From Deltaproteobacteria bacterium (GTDB lineage: Bacteria; Desulfobacterota; DSM-4660; Desulfatiglandales; HGW-15), in the NCBI GenBank assembly GCA_019310485.1, contig JAFDEF010000005.1:1-64000 (forward strand): a stretch of 64,000 bases of DNA, read 5' to 3'. The position numbers and the translations under genes were made by a program. Under the pieces are notes generated by a model that was given only the letters and a program-made list of their open reading frames with translations, made no database searches and was not told where the DNA came from. Shown here piece by piece: positions 52,631 through 64,000 of the stretch. How positions within the stretch are numbered: position 1 is the first letter of the stretch; each line of letters starts with the position of its first letter.

Positions 52631-52880
52631 TAATCTAACCTCACTTGTCTATCAGTGTAGTGCCAATCGCCAGTTAACCAAAAATAATACCGAGAGCAAT
52701 TATAAAGGCGCCGAGTTACAAATAATTGTTTGGAAAATTTAATTGCCCCACCTTAAAGCTTTGAGTATAGTTTAATTGTTCGGGGATCCAGGTTCAAGAC
52801 TGAAGAGTGAAGTATTTCTAATCAGGAACCCAAAGCTGCTTACCTTCGAGTGGGCGCAAATAAGGGAAAATTGTACTTGT

Positions 52881-53990
52881 ATGAAGGCAATACCAGTAAA
52901 ATTTTTTGTAGTCACCGTTTTGCTCCTTGGGCTGCCCTTACTGGGCCCTTCTCTCACCCGGAAACCCCTTGGCCACTATTTTGAATTCCCACCGCGCTCA
53001 GTTTACATCCAACATGCCCCTTTCTCCTGGGTTGCCTTTTGCGCCTACACCGTATTTGTCCTGGGAGTGACGATCCCTTTCATCATCCGCTCCTTCCGGC
53101 GCCACACGCAAATGGATTCGTGCCCTCGCCAGCGCTTTCCTTTTCCCTGGTGGGGGTACCTTGGCATTTCTTTTGGCGTTATCGCCTGGGTGCTTGCCTG
53201 GACCCGTTTCTCCTGGTTTGAAAAGCTTCAACCACACACCTTTACACCCCTCTGGATAGCCTACATCGTCACCATAAATGCCCTGTCGTATCAGAGAACC
53301 GGCCGCTGCATGCTGATTGATCATACGAGCAAATTTCTCGTTCTTTTTCCCGTGAGCGCTCTTTTCTGGTGGTTTTTCGAATACCTCAATCGGTTCGTTC
53401 AAAACTGGCAATACATGGGACCTGATTTTGGCCCCGAGGGGTATTTTTGCTTTGCCACCATGTCTTTTTCCACGGTCCTTCCCGCAGTATCAGGAACGCG
53501 CCAGTGGCTCATGAGCTTTGCCTGGTTCCAGGACACATATAGCAATTTCGCGCCTTTTTCGCCTACTCAGCCAAAAGCACTTGCATTCGCGGTTCTCGCT
53601 CTTGCGTGCACCGGCCTTGCCTGTATAGGCATTTTGCCCAATCTGCTCTTTCCTCTTTTGTGGATCTCGCCCCTGCTCCTTCTTGTCTGTATTCAGGCTT
53701 GTTTGGGGGAGCGCACCATTTTTTCGAGCATCAGCCATGGGGACTGGCACCCGGTGCTCGTGGCTTCCCTCTCTGCCCTCATTTGCGGACTTTTCTGGGA
53801 AATGTGGAACTACTACAGCCTTGCAAAATGGATCTATCACGTACCCTACGTGGGGAGATTCAAAGTTTTTGAAATGCCCGCTCTTGGTTATGCTGGCTAT
53901 CTTCCTTTTGGGCTGGAATGTGCGGTCATAGTGGATATGATTCTCTGTGCCCCTGTTTCCGCCGCACCGCTAAGCCGCAAAATCCACTAG
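52881..53990 (+). CDS. Multi-pass membrane protein of unknown function
   Basis: Around 370 residues with about nine to ten membrane helices. It starts MKAIPVKFFVVTVLLLGLPLLGP. Conserved-looking stretches lie outside the helices: WWFFEYLNRFVQNWQYMGP in the middle and LFWEMWNYYSLAKWIYHVPYVGRFKVFEMPALGYAGYLPFGLECAV near the end. The many Trp, Tyr and Glu residues there suggest an active or binding site. The ATG at 52881 is chosen because the hydrophobic N-terminus begins there; the frame is open to 52776. It converges with birA with a four-base overlap. Family not recognised. Confidence 0.7.
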   Translation: MKAIPVKFFVVTVLLLGLPLLGPSLTRKPLGHYFEFPPRSVYIQHAPFSWVAFCAYTVFVLGVTIPFIIRSFRRHTQMDSCPRQRFPFPWWGYLGISFGVIAWVLAWTRFSWFEKLQPHTFTPLWIAYIVTINALSYQRTGRCMLIDHTSKFLVLFPVSALFWWFFEYLNRFVQNWQYMGPDFGPEGYFCFATMSFSTVLPAVSGTRQWLMSFAWFQDTYSNFAPFSPTQPKALAFAVLALACTGLACIGILPNLLFPLLWISPLLLLVCIQACLGERTIFSSISHGDWHPVLVASLSALICGLFWEMWNYYSLAKWIYHVPYVGRFKVFEMPALGYAGYLPFGLECAVIVDMILCAPVSAAPLSRKIH

Positions 53991-54850
53991 CGAGTCTTTG
54001 CCAGCCTTATTGAGACATCTGCGCTCACTATTTTTTTCTCTTTCCCTTCAGAATCGACAATCACCAGCGCACCGTCCAAATCAATCTTTTGCGCCCTAGC
54101 CTGGATCCTCTGCCCCTTAGAGGATACAATCACATCTTTTCCGAGGATCATGGAGCGCTCATTCCATGTTCTGTAAAAGGAATCAATTTCACCCGACTTA
54201 ACATTGCCGTAAGATTTTTCAAAACTCTTCAAAAGCTGGATCAAAAGAGCGGTCCTGTCCACTCGCATCCCTGTTTCCACCAAGATGCTGGTGGCCGGAG
54301 GCGCAATACCCCATATCTCTCCCGGCTCCCAGTTGACATTAAGGCCCAGTCCTAATACCCCGTATTCGATCCCCTCTGACTGAAGCGAAAATTCCGTCAA
54401 TATGCCTGCCAGCTTTCGCTCTCCAACGTAGAGGTCATTTGGCCACTTGATCATGGAACGCAGGCCGGTGAGTTCTTCAATGGCCTGGCCGGCAGAAACG
54501 GCAAGCACCATGGTCAGCACGAAAGCCTGTCTTGCCGGAATAGGAGGCCGCAGGAGCACTGAAAAAAGCAGGTTTACATATCCCGGGGAATGCCAGCTTC
54601 TACCCCTTCTTCCTCTGCCTTTCTTCTGCTTTTCGGCAATGACGAGCGTCCCCTCTGGGGCTCCCTGCGCTCCCAGAGTTTTTGCCAGCGTATTAGTTGA
54701 ATCGATTTCTGGACGGTAGACTATGTTCCTCGCGAATATGCAATCGGCCAACTCTTCTCTCAAAACCGAGACATTAATGCGATCCCGGTGTGTAGACGAT
54801 TTGCGCTTATTTAGCTCCGAGGCTTGTCTTCTTCCCTCTCCGTCTGACAC
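53987..54850 (-). CDS. birA: Biotin--[acetyl-CoA-carboxylase] ligase
   Basis: It attaches biotin to carboxylase carrier proteins. Marks: VYRPEIDSTNTLAKTL, KQKKGRGRRGRSWHSPGYVNLLFSVLLRP (biotinyl-AMP loop), MIKWPNDLYVGERKLAGILTE and GLGLNVNW. It has about 40 residues before the catalytic core but no helix-turn-helix, so it should not act as a repressor. 287 residues. Confidence 0.93.
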   Translation of the reverse strand: MSDGEGRRQASELNKRKSSTHRDRINVSVLREELADCIFARNIVYRPEIDSTNTLAKTLGAQGAPEGTLVIAEKQKKGRGRRGRSWHSPGYVNLLFSVLLRPPIPARQAFVLTMVLAVSAGQAIEELTGLRSMIKWPNDLYVGERKLAGILTEFSLQSEGIEYGVLGLGLNVNWEPGEIWGIAPPATSILVETGMRVDRTALLIQLLKSFEKSYGNVKSGEIDSFYRTWNERSMILGKDVIVSSKGQRIQARAQKIDLDGALVIVDSEGKEKKIVSADVSIRLAKTR

Positions 54851-55011
54851 AAAATAGGCTCCTTTGCTTCATCATTGGTAACTACTCATGTAGATAGAGT
54901 GAAGGTTTACCTGCTGATCTCATGGCGGGTAGAAGGCTGAAGGGAAAGGGTAGCTGCCTTGGTTTCCTCATTAAGAATACTTCAGTCTTAAACCTAAATA
55001 CCTGGGTACCA

Positions 55012-56031
55012 TTAGTCGAGCTCGGCCTTCAGGTCCCTGGTCATAACATCCCTAAGCGCTTCTCGGGGATCCTTACTCCTATATAACACTTCATAGACTT
55101 GGGATGTAATAGGCAGCTCAACCCCCATCTTCTCCCCCAACTGAATAGCTGAAGCACAGGTCTTCACGCCCTCTGCCACTGTCTTCATCCCAGCCACTAT
55201 CTCCTCAAGGTCCATGCCCTGGGCAATTTTGAGGCCGACCGTTCTATTTCTGCTGAGGTCCCCTGTACAGGTCAGAACCAGGTCACCAAGTCCAGCCAGG
55301 CCCGCAAAGGTTAAAGGATTCGCACCCATTGATACACCCAGCCTTGCGATTTCAGCCAGCCCTCTAGTGATCAACGCTGCTCTGGCATTGTGACCAAAGC
55401 TCAGACCGTCCGCCACTCCCGCCGCTATGGCAATCACGTTCTTCAAGGCCCCGCAAAGTTCAACCCCCATAAGGTCGTTGGTTGTGTAAACCCTAAAGAA
55501 TTCAGTGTAAAAGGTATGCTGAATCCTTTCCGCCTGCTTCACGTCTTTACACGCTATTGTGACGGCAGTAGGCCGTTTCATGGATACCTCTTTGGCAAAG
55601 CTCGGACCTGCCAGGCATGCCAGCCGGCCTTCACTGCAAGCGGGAAGGACGCTCCTGATCACCTGTGACATGGTCATCAGGGTTTCGTTTTCGATACCCT
55701 TTGTTGCCGTAACGATTGGGGCACCCTTAGGTAGGTGGCTTTTCAGTTCCATGAATACATCGCGGAAAACGTGAGATGGGACAACCATCAACACGAGGTC
55801 TTTGCCTCTCAGTGCTTCCCGAAAAGTCCTTACGGGCTCAAGTTGGGGGTGGAGCCTGGTTTCTGGAAGGAAGGTCTCATTTACTCCCTTTTCTTTTATC
55901 TGGTTAAAGACCTCTTCTTCTCTCACCCACAGGGAGACCCGGTAACCCTTCTCAACAAGAAGGTTAGCCAACGTGGTACCCCATGCTCCCGCCCCTATCA
56001 CCCCGATACTGCTAATTTGCGTCCCTTCCAT
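55012..56031 (-). CDS. gpsA: Glycerol-3-phosphate dehydrogenase [NAD(P)+]
   Basis: GpsA makes sn-glycerol 3-phosphate, the substrate of PlsY. Rossmann start IGVIGAGAWGTTLANLLVEKGYRVSLWVR, then KDLVLMVVPSHVFRDV, VTATKGIE, LAGPSFAKEV, the catalytic GVELCGALKNVIAIAAGVADGLSFGHNARAALITRGLAEI and LAGLGDLVLTCTGDLSRNRTVG. 339 residues. It lies 10 bases behind gyrA on the same strand. Confidence 0.96.
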   Translation of the reverse strand: MEGTQISSIGVIGAGAWGTTLANLLVEKGYRVSLWVREEEVFNQIKEKGVNETFLPETRLHPQLEPVRTFREALRGKDLVLMVVPSHVFRDVFMELKSHLPKGAPIVTATKGIENETLMTMSQVIRSVLPACSEGRLACLAGPSFAKEVSMKRPTAVTIACKDVKQAERIQHTFYTEFFRVYTTNDLMGVELCGALKNVIAIAAGVADGLSFGHNARAALITRGLAEIARLGVSMGANPLTFAGLAGLGDLVLTCTGDLSRNRTVGLKIAQGMDLEEIVAGMKTVAEGVKTCASAIQLGEKMGVELPITSQVYEVLYRSKDPREALRDVMTRDLKAELD

Positions 56032-56041
56032 CTACCTCCCA

Positions 56042-58465
56042 CTAGTCCTCCATAACCTTGGCTACAGCAACGACTTTCTCGCCCTCTCCAAGGTCAATCA
56101 GTTTCACTCCCTGGGTATTGCGTCCGATGGTTGATATATCTGAAACTTTCAAACGAATTATCTTTCCCTGGCCCGTAATAATCATGACTTGATCTTGATC
56201 CATAACCTGATGAGCACAGACAACCGGTCCGTTGCGCTCGGTTGTCCTTATTGTTAAAATGCCTTTTCCTCCCCGTCCCTGCACACGGTATTCTTCTGTC
56301 TTAGTCCGCTTGCCATAACCGTTTTCCGTTACGGTTAAAATGGTTGCCCCTCGTTCCGCAAGTGCTTCCATGCCGACAACCTCATCTTCCTGATCAATCC
56401 TGATTCCGATATTACCTGCTGCAACACGTCCCATAGGACGTATTTCTGATTCGTGGAAACGAATTGATTTCCCTCCCCTTGTGGCGAGAAAAATATCTTG
56501 ACTACCGTCTGTGACTCTCGCTCCTATTACCTCATCCCTGTCATTAATCTTAATGGCAATGATGCCCCCCGCTCTAGGATGACTATAAGCTGAAAGGGGG
56601 GTCTTTTTCACCAAGCCCCTCTTTGTTCCTAGCACAACATAACTTCCTTCGGTAAACTCCCTCACCGGCAGTATCGTCGCTATATGCTCCCCCTTTTCAA
56701 GATTCAGCAGGTTTACTATGGCTTTACCCCTGGACATGCGGCCGGCTTCAGGAATCTCGTGGACTTTTTTCCAGTGTACCTTTCCTTTGTTAGTAAAGAA
56801 AAGGAGTGAGTCATGGGATGAGGCCACAAAAAGAAGTTCCACAAAATCTTCTTCCTTGGGCCTGACTCCTGTAAGCCCTTTACCCCCTCTGCGCTGCGCT
56901 CTGTAAAGACTGATTGGATTTCTCTTTATGTACCCTGTATGGCTGATCGTCACTACCATGTCCTCGTCGGCGATTAGGTCTTCAACATCAATCTCACCGG
57001 CATCCTGGAGGATCTCCGTTCTGCGCTCATCGCCAAATCTTCGCTTGACTTCCTGCATTTCCTCTTTGATTATTTGAAGCACCATAGCAGGACTTTCAAG
57101 GATGGCCTTATACCGGGAAATGTTCTTTATCAAATCCTCGTACTCCGTATTCACCTTTCCCCGTTCAAGACCGGTAAGACGTTGAAGCCTCATGTCCAGA
57201 ATTGCCTGGGCCTGCCTATCACTAAATGAGAACTCTGTTATAAGGCGGGACTTTGCTTCTTTGGGATCTGTTGAGGAGCGAATGAGCTCAATGATCTCAT
57301 CAAGCAGGTCAAGCGCCTTTTTCAATCCCTCCAGAATGTGCGCCCTCTCCTCCGCTTGCTTGAGCTCGTAGAGCGTCCTCCTTACGATAATCTCGCGGCG
57401 ATGCTCAATGAACTTTTCAAGTATTTCCTTGAGATTCAGCACCTGGGGCTGGCCCTTTACTATTGCCAAGAGGATGATCCCGAAAGAAACCTCCATTTGC
57501 GTAAACTTGTAGAGACGATTCAGAATGACAAGCCCGTTGGCGTCTCTGCGCACGTCTATGGCGATTCTCATGCCGTCGCGGTCAGACTCGTCCCTTATGT
57601 CTGTTATCCCTTCGACTTTCCTATCTTTCACAAGCTCTGCAATTTTTTCCAAAAGCTTTGCCTTATTCACCTGATAGGGAATCTCAGAAATTACGATCCT
57701 TTCCCTGTTGTGGGCAAGCTTTTCAACAAATGCCCTTGCCCTGACTTTTATAACGCCCCTGCCTGTTTTGTACGCATCCTCTATCCCCTTACTGGCAAGG
57801 ATAAATCCAGCTGTAGGGAAATCAGGCCCGGGGATAATCTTCATCAGATCATCAATGCTAATTTCGGGGTTATCCACCATTTTCTCAATAGCTTCTGCAA
57901 CCTCTGAGAGGTTGTGGGGAGGAATGTTTGTTGCCATACCGACCGCAATCCCGGATGAACCGTTAATAAGTAGATTGGGGATGGATGTCGGGAGGATGAC
58001 CGGCTCCTTCAACGAACCGTCATAATTGGGCATGAAGTCTACTGTTTCTTTTTCAATGTCGGTGAGGAAATCCTGAGCAAGTTCCGTCATCCTGACTTCG
58101 GTATAACGCATAGCCGCCGGAGGGTCTCCATCCACTGATCCAAAATTCCCCTGACCATCTACAAGGGCATACCTCATGGAAAAATCCTGTGCCATGCGAA
58201 CAATCGTATCGTAAACAGCGGCATCTCCGTGCGGATGGTACTTGCCTATAACGTCCCCGACAACTCTGGCGGACTTTTTAAACGGCCTATTAAAGTAGTT
58301 CTTCATTTCATACATAGCGTATAAAACACGCCGGTGCACCGGCTTCAGACCGTCTCTTATGTCAGGCAACGCTCTGCCCACTATGACGCTCATTGAGTAT
58401 TCGAGATAAGATTTCCTCATCTCGTCTTCAATATTGACACTCTCAGGGATTACATTGGTAACCAT
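56042..58465 (-). CDS. gyrA: DNA gyrase subunit A
   Basis: GyrA cuts and rejoins DNA for negative supercoiling. The catalytic tyrosine lies in [11 protein letters not shown]. The GyrA box [11 protein letters not shown] opens the C-terminal pinwheel and shows it is gyrase, not ParC. The quinolone site reads [10 protein letters not shown], with Ala82 where E. coli has Ser83. 807 residues. It follows gyrB by 205 bases and precedes gpsA. Confidence 0.96.
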   Translation of the reverse strand: MVTNVIPESVNIEDEMRKSYLEYSMSVIVGRALPDIRDGLKPVHRRVLYAMYEMKNYFNRPFKKSARVVGDVIGKYHPHGDAAVYDTIVRMAQDFSMRYALVDGQGNFGSVDGDPPAAMRYTEVRMTELAQDFLTDIEKETVDFMPNYDGSLKEPVILPTSIPNLLINGSSGIAVGMATNIPPHNLSEVAEAIEKMVDNPEISIDDLMKIIPGPDFPTAGFILASKGIEDAYKTGRGVIKVRARAFVEKLAHNRERIVISEIPYQVNKAKLLEKIAELVKDRKVEGITDIRDESDRDGMRIAIDVRRDANGLVILNRLYKFTQMEVSFGIILLAIVKGQPQVLNLKEILEKFIEHRREIIVRRTLYELKQAEERAHILEGLKKALDLLDEIIELIRSSTDPKEAKSRLITEFSFSDRQAQAILDMRLQRLTGLERGKVNTEYEDLIKNISRYKAILESPAMVLQIIKEEMQEVKRRFGDERRTEILQDAGEIDVEDLIADEDMVVTISHTGYIKRNPISLYRAQRRGGKGLTGVRPKEEDFVELLFVASSHDSLLFFTNKGKVHWKKVHEIPEAGRMSRGKAIVNLLNLEKGEHIATILPVREFTEGSYVVLGTKRGLVKKTPLSAYSHPRAGGIIAIKINDRDEVIGARVTDGSQDIFLATRGGKSIRFHESEIRPMGRVAAGNIGIRIDQEDEVVGMEALAERGATILTVTENGYGKRTKTEEYRVQGRGGKGILTIRTTERNGPVVCAHQVMDQDQVMIITGQGKIIRLKVSDISTIGRNTQGVKLIDLGEGEKVVAVAKVMED

Positions 58466-58670
58466 TCTGCTTCTCCACTAACAAAATCTATGCTGTGTCG
58501 CTTCACCTTCTCATACCTGGCGATGTTGTATGATCGTTCAAAGCGAAGGCTCATTTAAGGGTAGGTTCTGCAGCATATAAAAGGTAGTGCCTTGGGTGGG
58601 AGTATCTTCCAATTCAGCCCCAACCCCGTCTTGAGGCATGGCGTTTGGCTGGAAACCTCGCTGAAATGGC

Positions 58671-62202
<3,532 letters not shown>

Positions 62203-62391
62203 ATCATAGTATACAATAAGAAGCAGTAAGTTGTTTAGAACTATTATAACTTATTATGATTACAGTAAAAATTTTCTTATCTCTAATGTTCAATATTTTG
62301 GTTTTAAACTACATTTTTACCTTATTGCAGCACCTCTAGGACTCATTGAAGTGCAATTTGTTGAATTTTCCCGGAACAGAGGTCCAAGCGA

Positions 62392-63699
62392 TCAGAGTAA
62401 GAGGTTTTCGATTCTCTTAAGGTCATTAATGACCTCCTTTTGCCCTTTTTTCCTAAGGGTCTCAATTTTTTTCAATGCGTAGTGCGCTGTAGAGTGATCC
62501 TTATAGCCAAAAGCCCTCCCGATTTGCTTTAGGGACAAAGAGGTATACTTCCTGCTTATGTATATGCCGATCTGCCTTGGATAGGTATACACTCGCTTTC
62601 TATTAGTTGAAGTAAGATTTCTTATGGGGACATCAAAATAGGTAGCAATAACTCCCTTAATATCTGGTATATCTATCTCGGTTTTATACCTATCATGAAC
62701 AAGTGACTTGACAACTGAAATACTAACGTTTGAATCACTTACTGAGGCATAATTGGTTATCTTAATTAAGTTTTTAACAAGGGTTTTTATATCCGAGCTG
62801 TAGTTCGCCAAAAAGAATAGGACATCATCAGCCATATTGATATGGTCTTCTTGCAGCCTTCTTTTAAGGATTTCAATTCTCATACCTGTATCAGGGACCA
62901 GCAGCTCTGAAATAAGGCCACCGGAAACCCTTGATTTCAGTCTGCGGTCTATGTTTTTGAGATTCTGTGGAGGTTCAGTGGCGGTGATTACGATCTGTTT
63001 TTGATTCTTATGTAACTTATCAAAGATGACTAGGAATTCTTCTTGACTCTTTTCGCGGAACTCCAAAAGATGCATGTCATCGAAGAGGAAAAGGTCAAGC
63101 GTGCCATATTCCGCTCTAAACTCATTGACGCTATCGCTTCTGATTGCATAGGTCAGATCCGAGGTAAAGGTGTCTGCTGAAACGTACTTAACAAGACAGT
63201 GCGGATCCGTTGCAGCGCGATAATTTCCAATCGCATTTAGCAGATGCGTTTTACCCAATCCCGGAGAGCTGTAAATATAGAAAGGATTATAGGGATTTAG
63301 CCTATCTTTTGCAATACTTAAAGCAGATGAATAAGCGAACTCATTGCATTTGCCTGCGACAAAGCTCTCAAAAGTTAGCGAAGGATTGAGGCGCTGAATC
63401 GGGTAATCTCCTGTAGACGTTCCTTGCGGAAACGCCACTCCTGTGCGGGAGCTTCCCTCGTAGGTAAGGTAAATACTTGGAGAATGTTTTGTTATACGCG
63501 AAAAGGCCTTTTTAATCTCGGTAAGGTACTTCTCAATGATCCAGTTTCCTACAAACTTATTTGGTGCCCGAAGGATGACTAGGTCCGGATCGAGTTTTTC
63601 GACAGCTAGTGGCCTAAACCATATTTCAAACTCTGAGCTAGGGAGCTTAGAGCGAAGATCGGCACTGATTTTATCCCATATATCTTTTTTTTTTGACAT
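62392..63699 (-). CDS. dnaA: Chromosomal replication initiator DnaA (beside dnaN)
   Basis: This is the DnaA in the classic dnaA-dnaN-gyrB-gyrA order. I take the ATG at 63699 (MSKKKDIW), although a TTG 15 bases earlier is possible. Walker A PGLGKTHLL is at about 146-154, Walker B LFLFDDMHLL (D207-D208), R257 in the arginine finger region and the C-terminal DHSTAHYALKKI at about 401-412. At the sensor II site, where an arginine is usual, the sequence is SDIKTLVKNL. The base-contact helix reads YPRQIGIYI where most DnaA proteins have RPRQ. 435 residues. It faces away from the CooC gene. Confidence 0.93.
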   Translation of the reverse strand: MSKKKDIWDKISADLRSKLPSSEFEIWFRPLAVEKLDPDLVILRAPNKFVGNWIIEKYLTEIKKAFSRITKHSPSIYLTYEGSSRTGVAFPQGTSTGDYPIQRLNPSLTFESFVAGKCNEFAYSSALSIAKDRLNPYNPFYIYSSPGLGKTHLLNAIGNYRAATDPHCLVKYVSADTFTSDLTYAIRSDSVNEFRAEYGTLDLFLFDDMHLLEFREKSQEEFLVIFDKLHKNQKQIVITATEPPQNLKNIDRRLKSRVSGGLISELLVPDTGMRIEILKRRLQEDHINMADDVLFFLANYSSDIKTLVKNLIKITNYASVSDSNVSISVVKSLVHDRYKTEIDIPDIKGVIATYFDVPIRNLTSTNRKRVYTYPRQIGIYISRKYTSLSLKQIGRAFGYKDHSTAHYALKKIETLRKKGQKEVINDLKRIENLLL

Positions 63700-63792
63700 A
63701 TTGATAATGAGCAACTAAAAGCTTAATTTTTATTGGATACTAGGAAAGTTTTTCATAAATGGCAAACAAAAAGTAGGGTAAAGGAGGATAGT

Positions 63793-64000
63793 GTGCCTCG
63801 TAAACCTTATTCTATTGGACTGGCTGGGAAGGGTGGTACTGGTAAAACAACAATCGCGGGATTGCTTGTTAAGTTTCTAGTGGAGAAGGGAAAGGGCCCG
63901 ATTCTTGCTGTGGACGCTGACTCAAATGCGAATCTGAATGAAGTGCTGGGACTTGAAGTTGAGGAGACTCTTGGCGGCGCTCGTGAAGAAATGAAAAGAG
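63793..64000 (+). CDS. cooC: CooC-type CO dehydrogenase maturation ATPase (partial, cut by window end)
   Basis: Only the first 69 codons are in the window. The GTG start follows AAGGAGG. The protein opens with PYSIGLAGKGGTGKTTIAGLLVKFL, a deviant Walker A P-loop, then GPILAVDADSNANLNEVLG. This is the MinD/CooC branch; CooC inserts nickel into CO dehydrogenase. The dimer motif and cysteine pair lie beyond the edge, so a related MRP/MinD protein cannot be ruled out. Confidence 0.75.
   Translation, partial: MPRKPYSIGLAGKGGTGKTTIAGLLVKFLVEKGKGPILAVDADSNANLNEVLGLEVEETLGGAREEMKR

Overview
The window reads as part of a chromosome of an anaerobic bacterium of the Desulfobacterota (former Deltaproteobacteria) type, probably with a Wood-Ljungdahl pathway. 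The support is the start of a CooC-type CO-dehydrogenase maturation ATPase at the right edge, a CooT-type nickel protein beside DUF3842, a RACo-type reductive activator of corrinoid proteins, a class II (B12-dependent) ribonucleotide reductase, and PTS phosphocarriers with no sugar permease in view. The taxonomic placement is inference. No rRNA or tRNA gene was found; the only RNA gene recognised is tmRNA.

Layout. (1) 1-5.8 kb is an accessory island. It has the end of a probable IS21-type insertion sequence, then a leftward operon XRE regulator - hsdR - hsdS - fic - hsdM. Both hsdR and hsdM carry large internal deletions that keep the reading frame and remove the catalytic core, while hsdS and fic look whole. 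(2) 6.0-15.5 kb is a long leftward housekeeping run: ffh, rpsP, KH protein, rimM, trmD, a SPOUT-type methyltransferase, rplS, rnhB, yraN, rsmI, ptsH, ptsI, smpB, ssrA. (3) 15.7-19.8 kb holds a nucleoside phosphorylase, acylphosphatase, a lipoprotein and recN. (4) 20-32.7 kb is a type IV pilus locus: a PilB-type ATPase facing left, and a sigma-54-preceded rightward operon of minor pilins (FimT/GspH, PilW, PilV, PilX), a small exported protein and a giant PilY1 with Calx-beta-like, InlB-like and PA14-like modules. (5) 32.9-45.9 kb is mixed metabolism: MerR regulator, ubiE/menG, nrdJ, RACo, a patch of decayed genes (IlvD, DUF6282-like and LarA-like fragments), then dus, an IspH-UbiA fusion and a glycosyltransferase, and cooT-DUF3842. 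(6) 46.2-63.7 kb looks like an origin region: plsY, parB, parA, one perfect parS inside a 42-bp palindrome, ddl, a 690-bp AT-rich gap, one dnaA paralogue, birA, gpsA, and the leftward set dnaA-dnaN-gyrB-gyrA.

The points most worth a second look are the core-deleted type I R-M operon with an intact Fic, the two full-length but divergent DnaA proteins 10 kb apart, parS nested in a near-perfect palindrome, the IspH-UbiA fusion, the modular PilY1, and the IlvD/DUF6282/LarA graveyard. I saw no clearly new multi-gene system. The core-deleted R-M operon is the nearest candidate for an unusual one.
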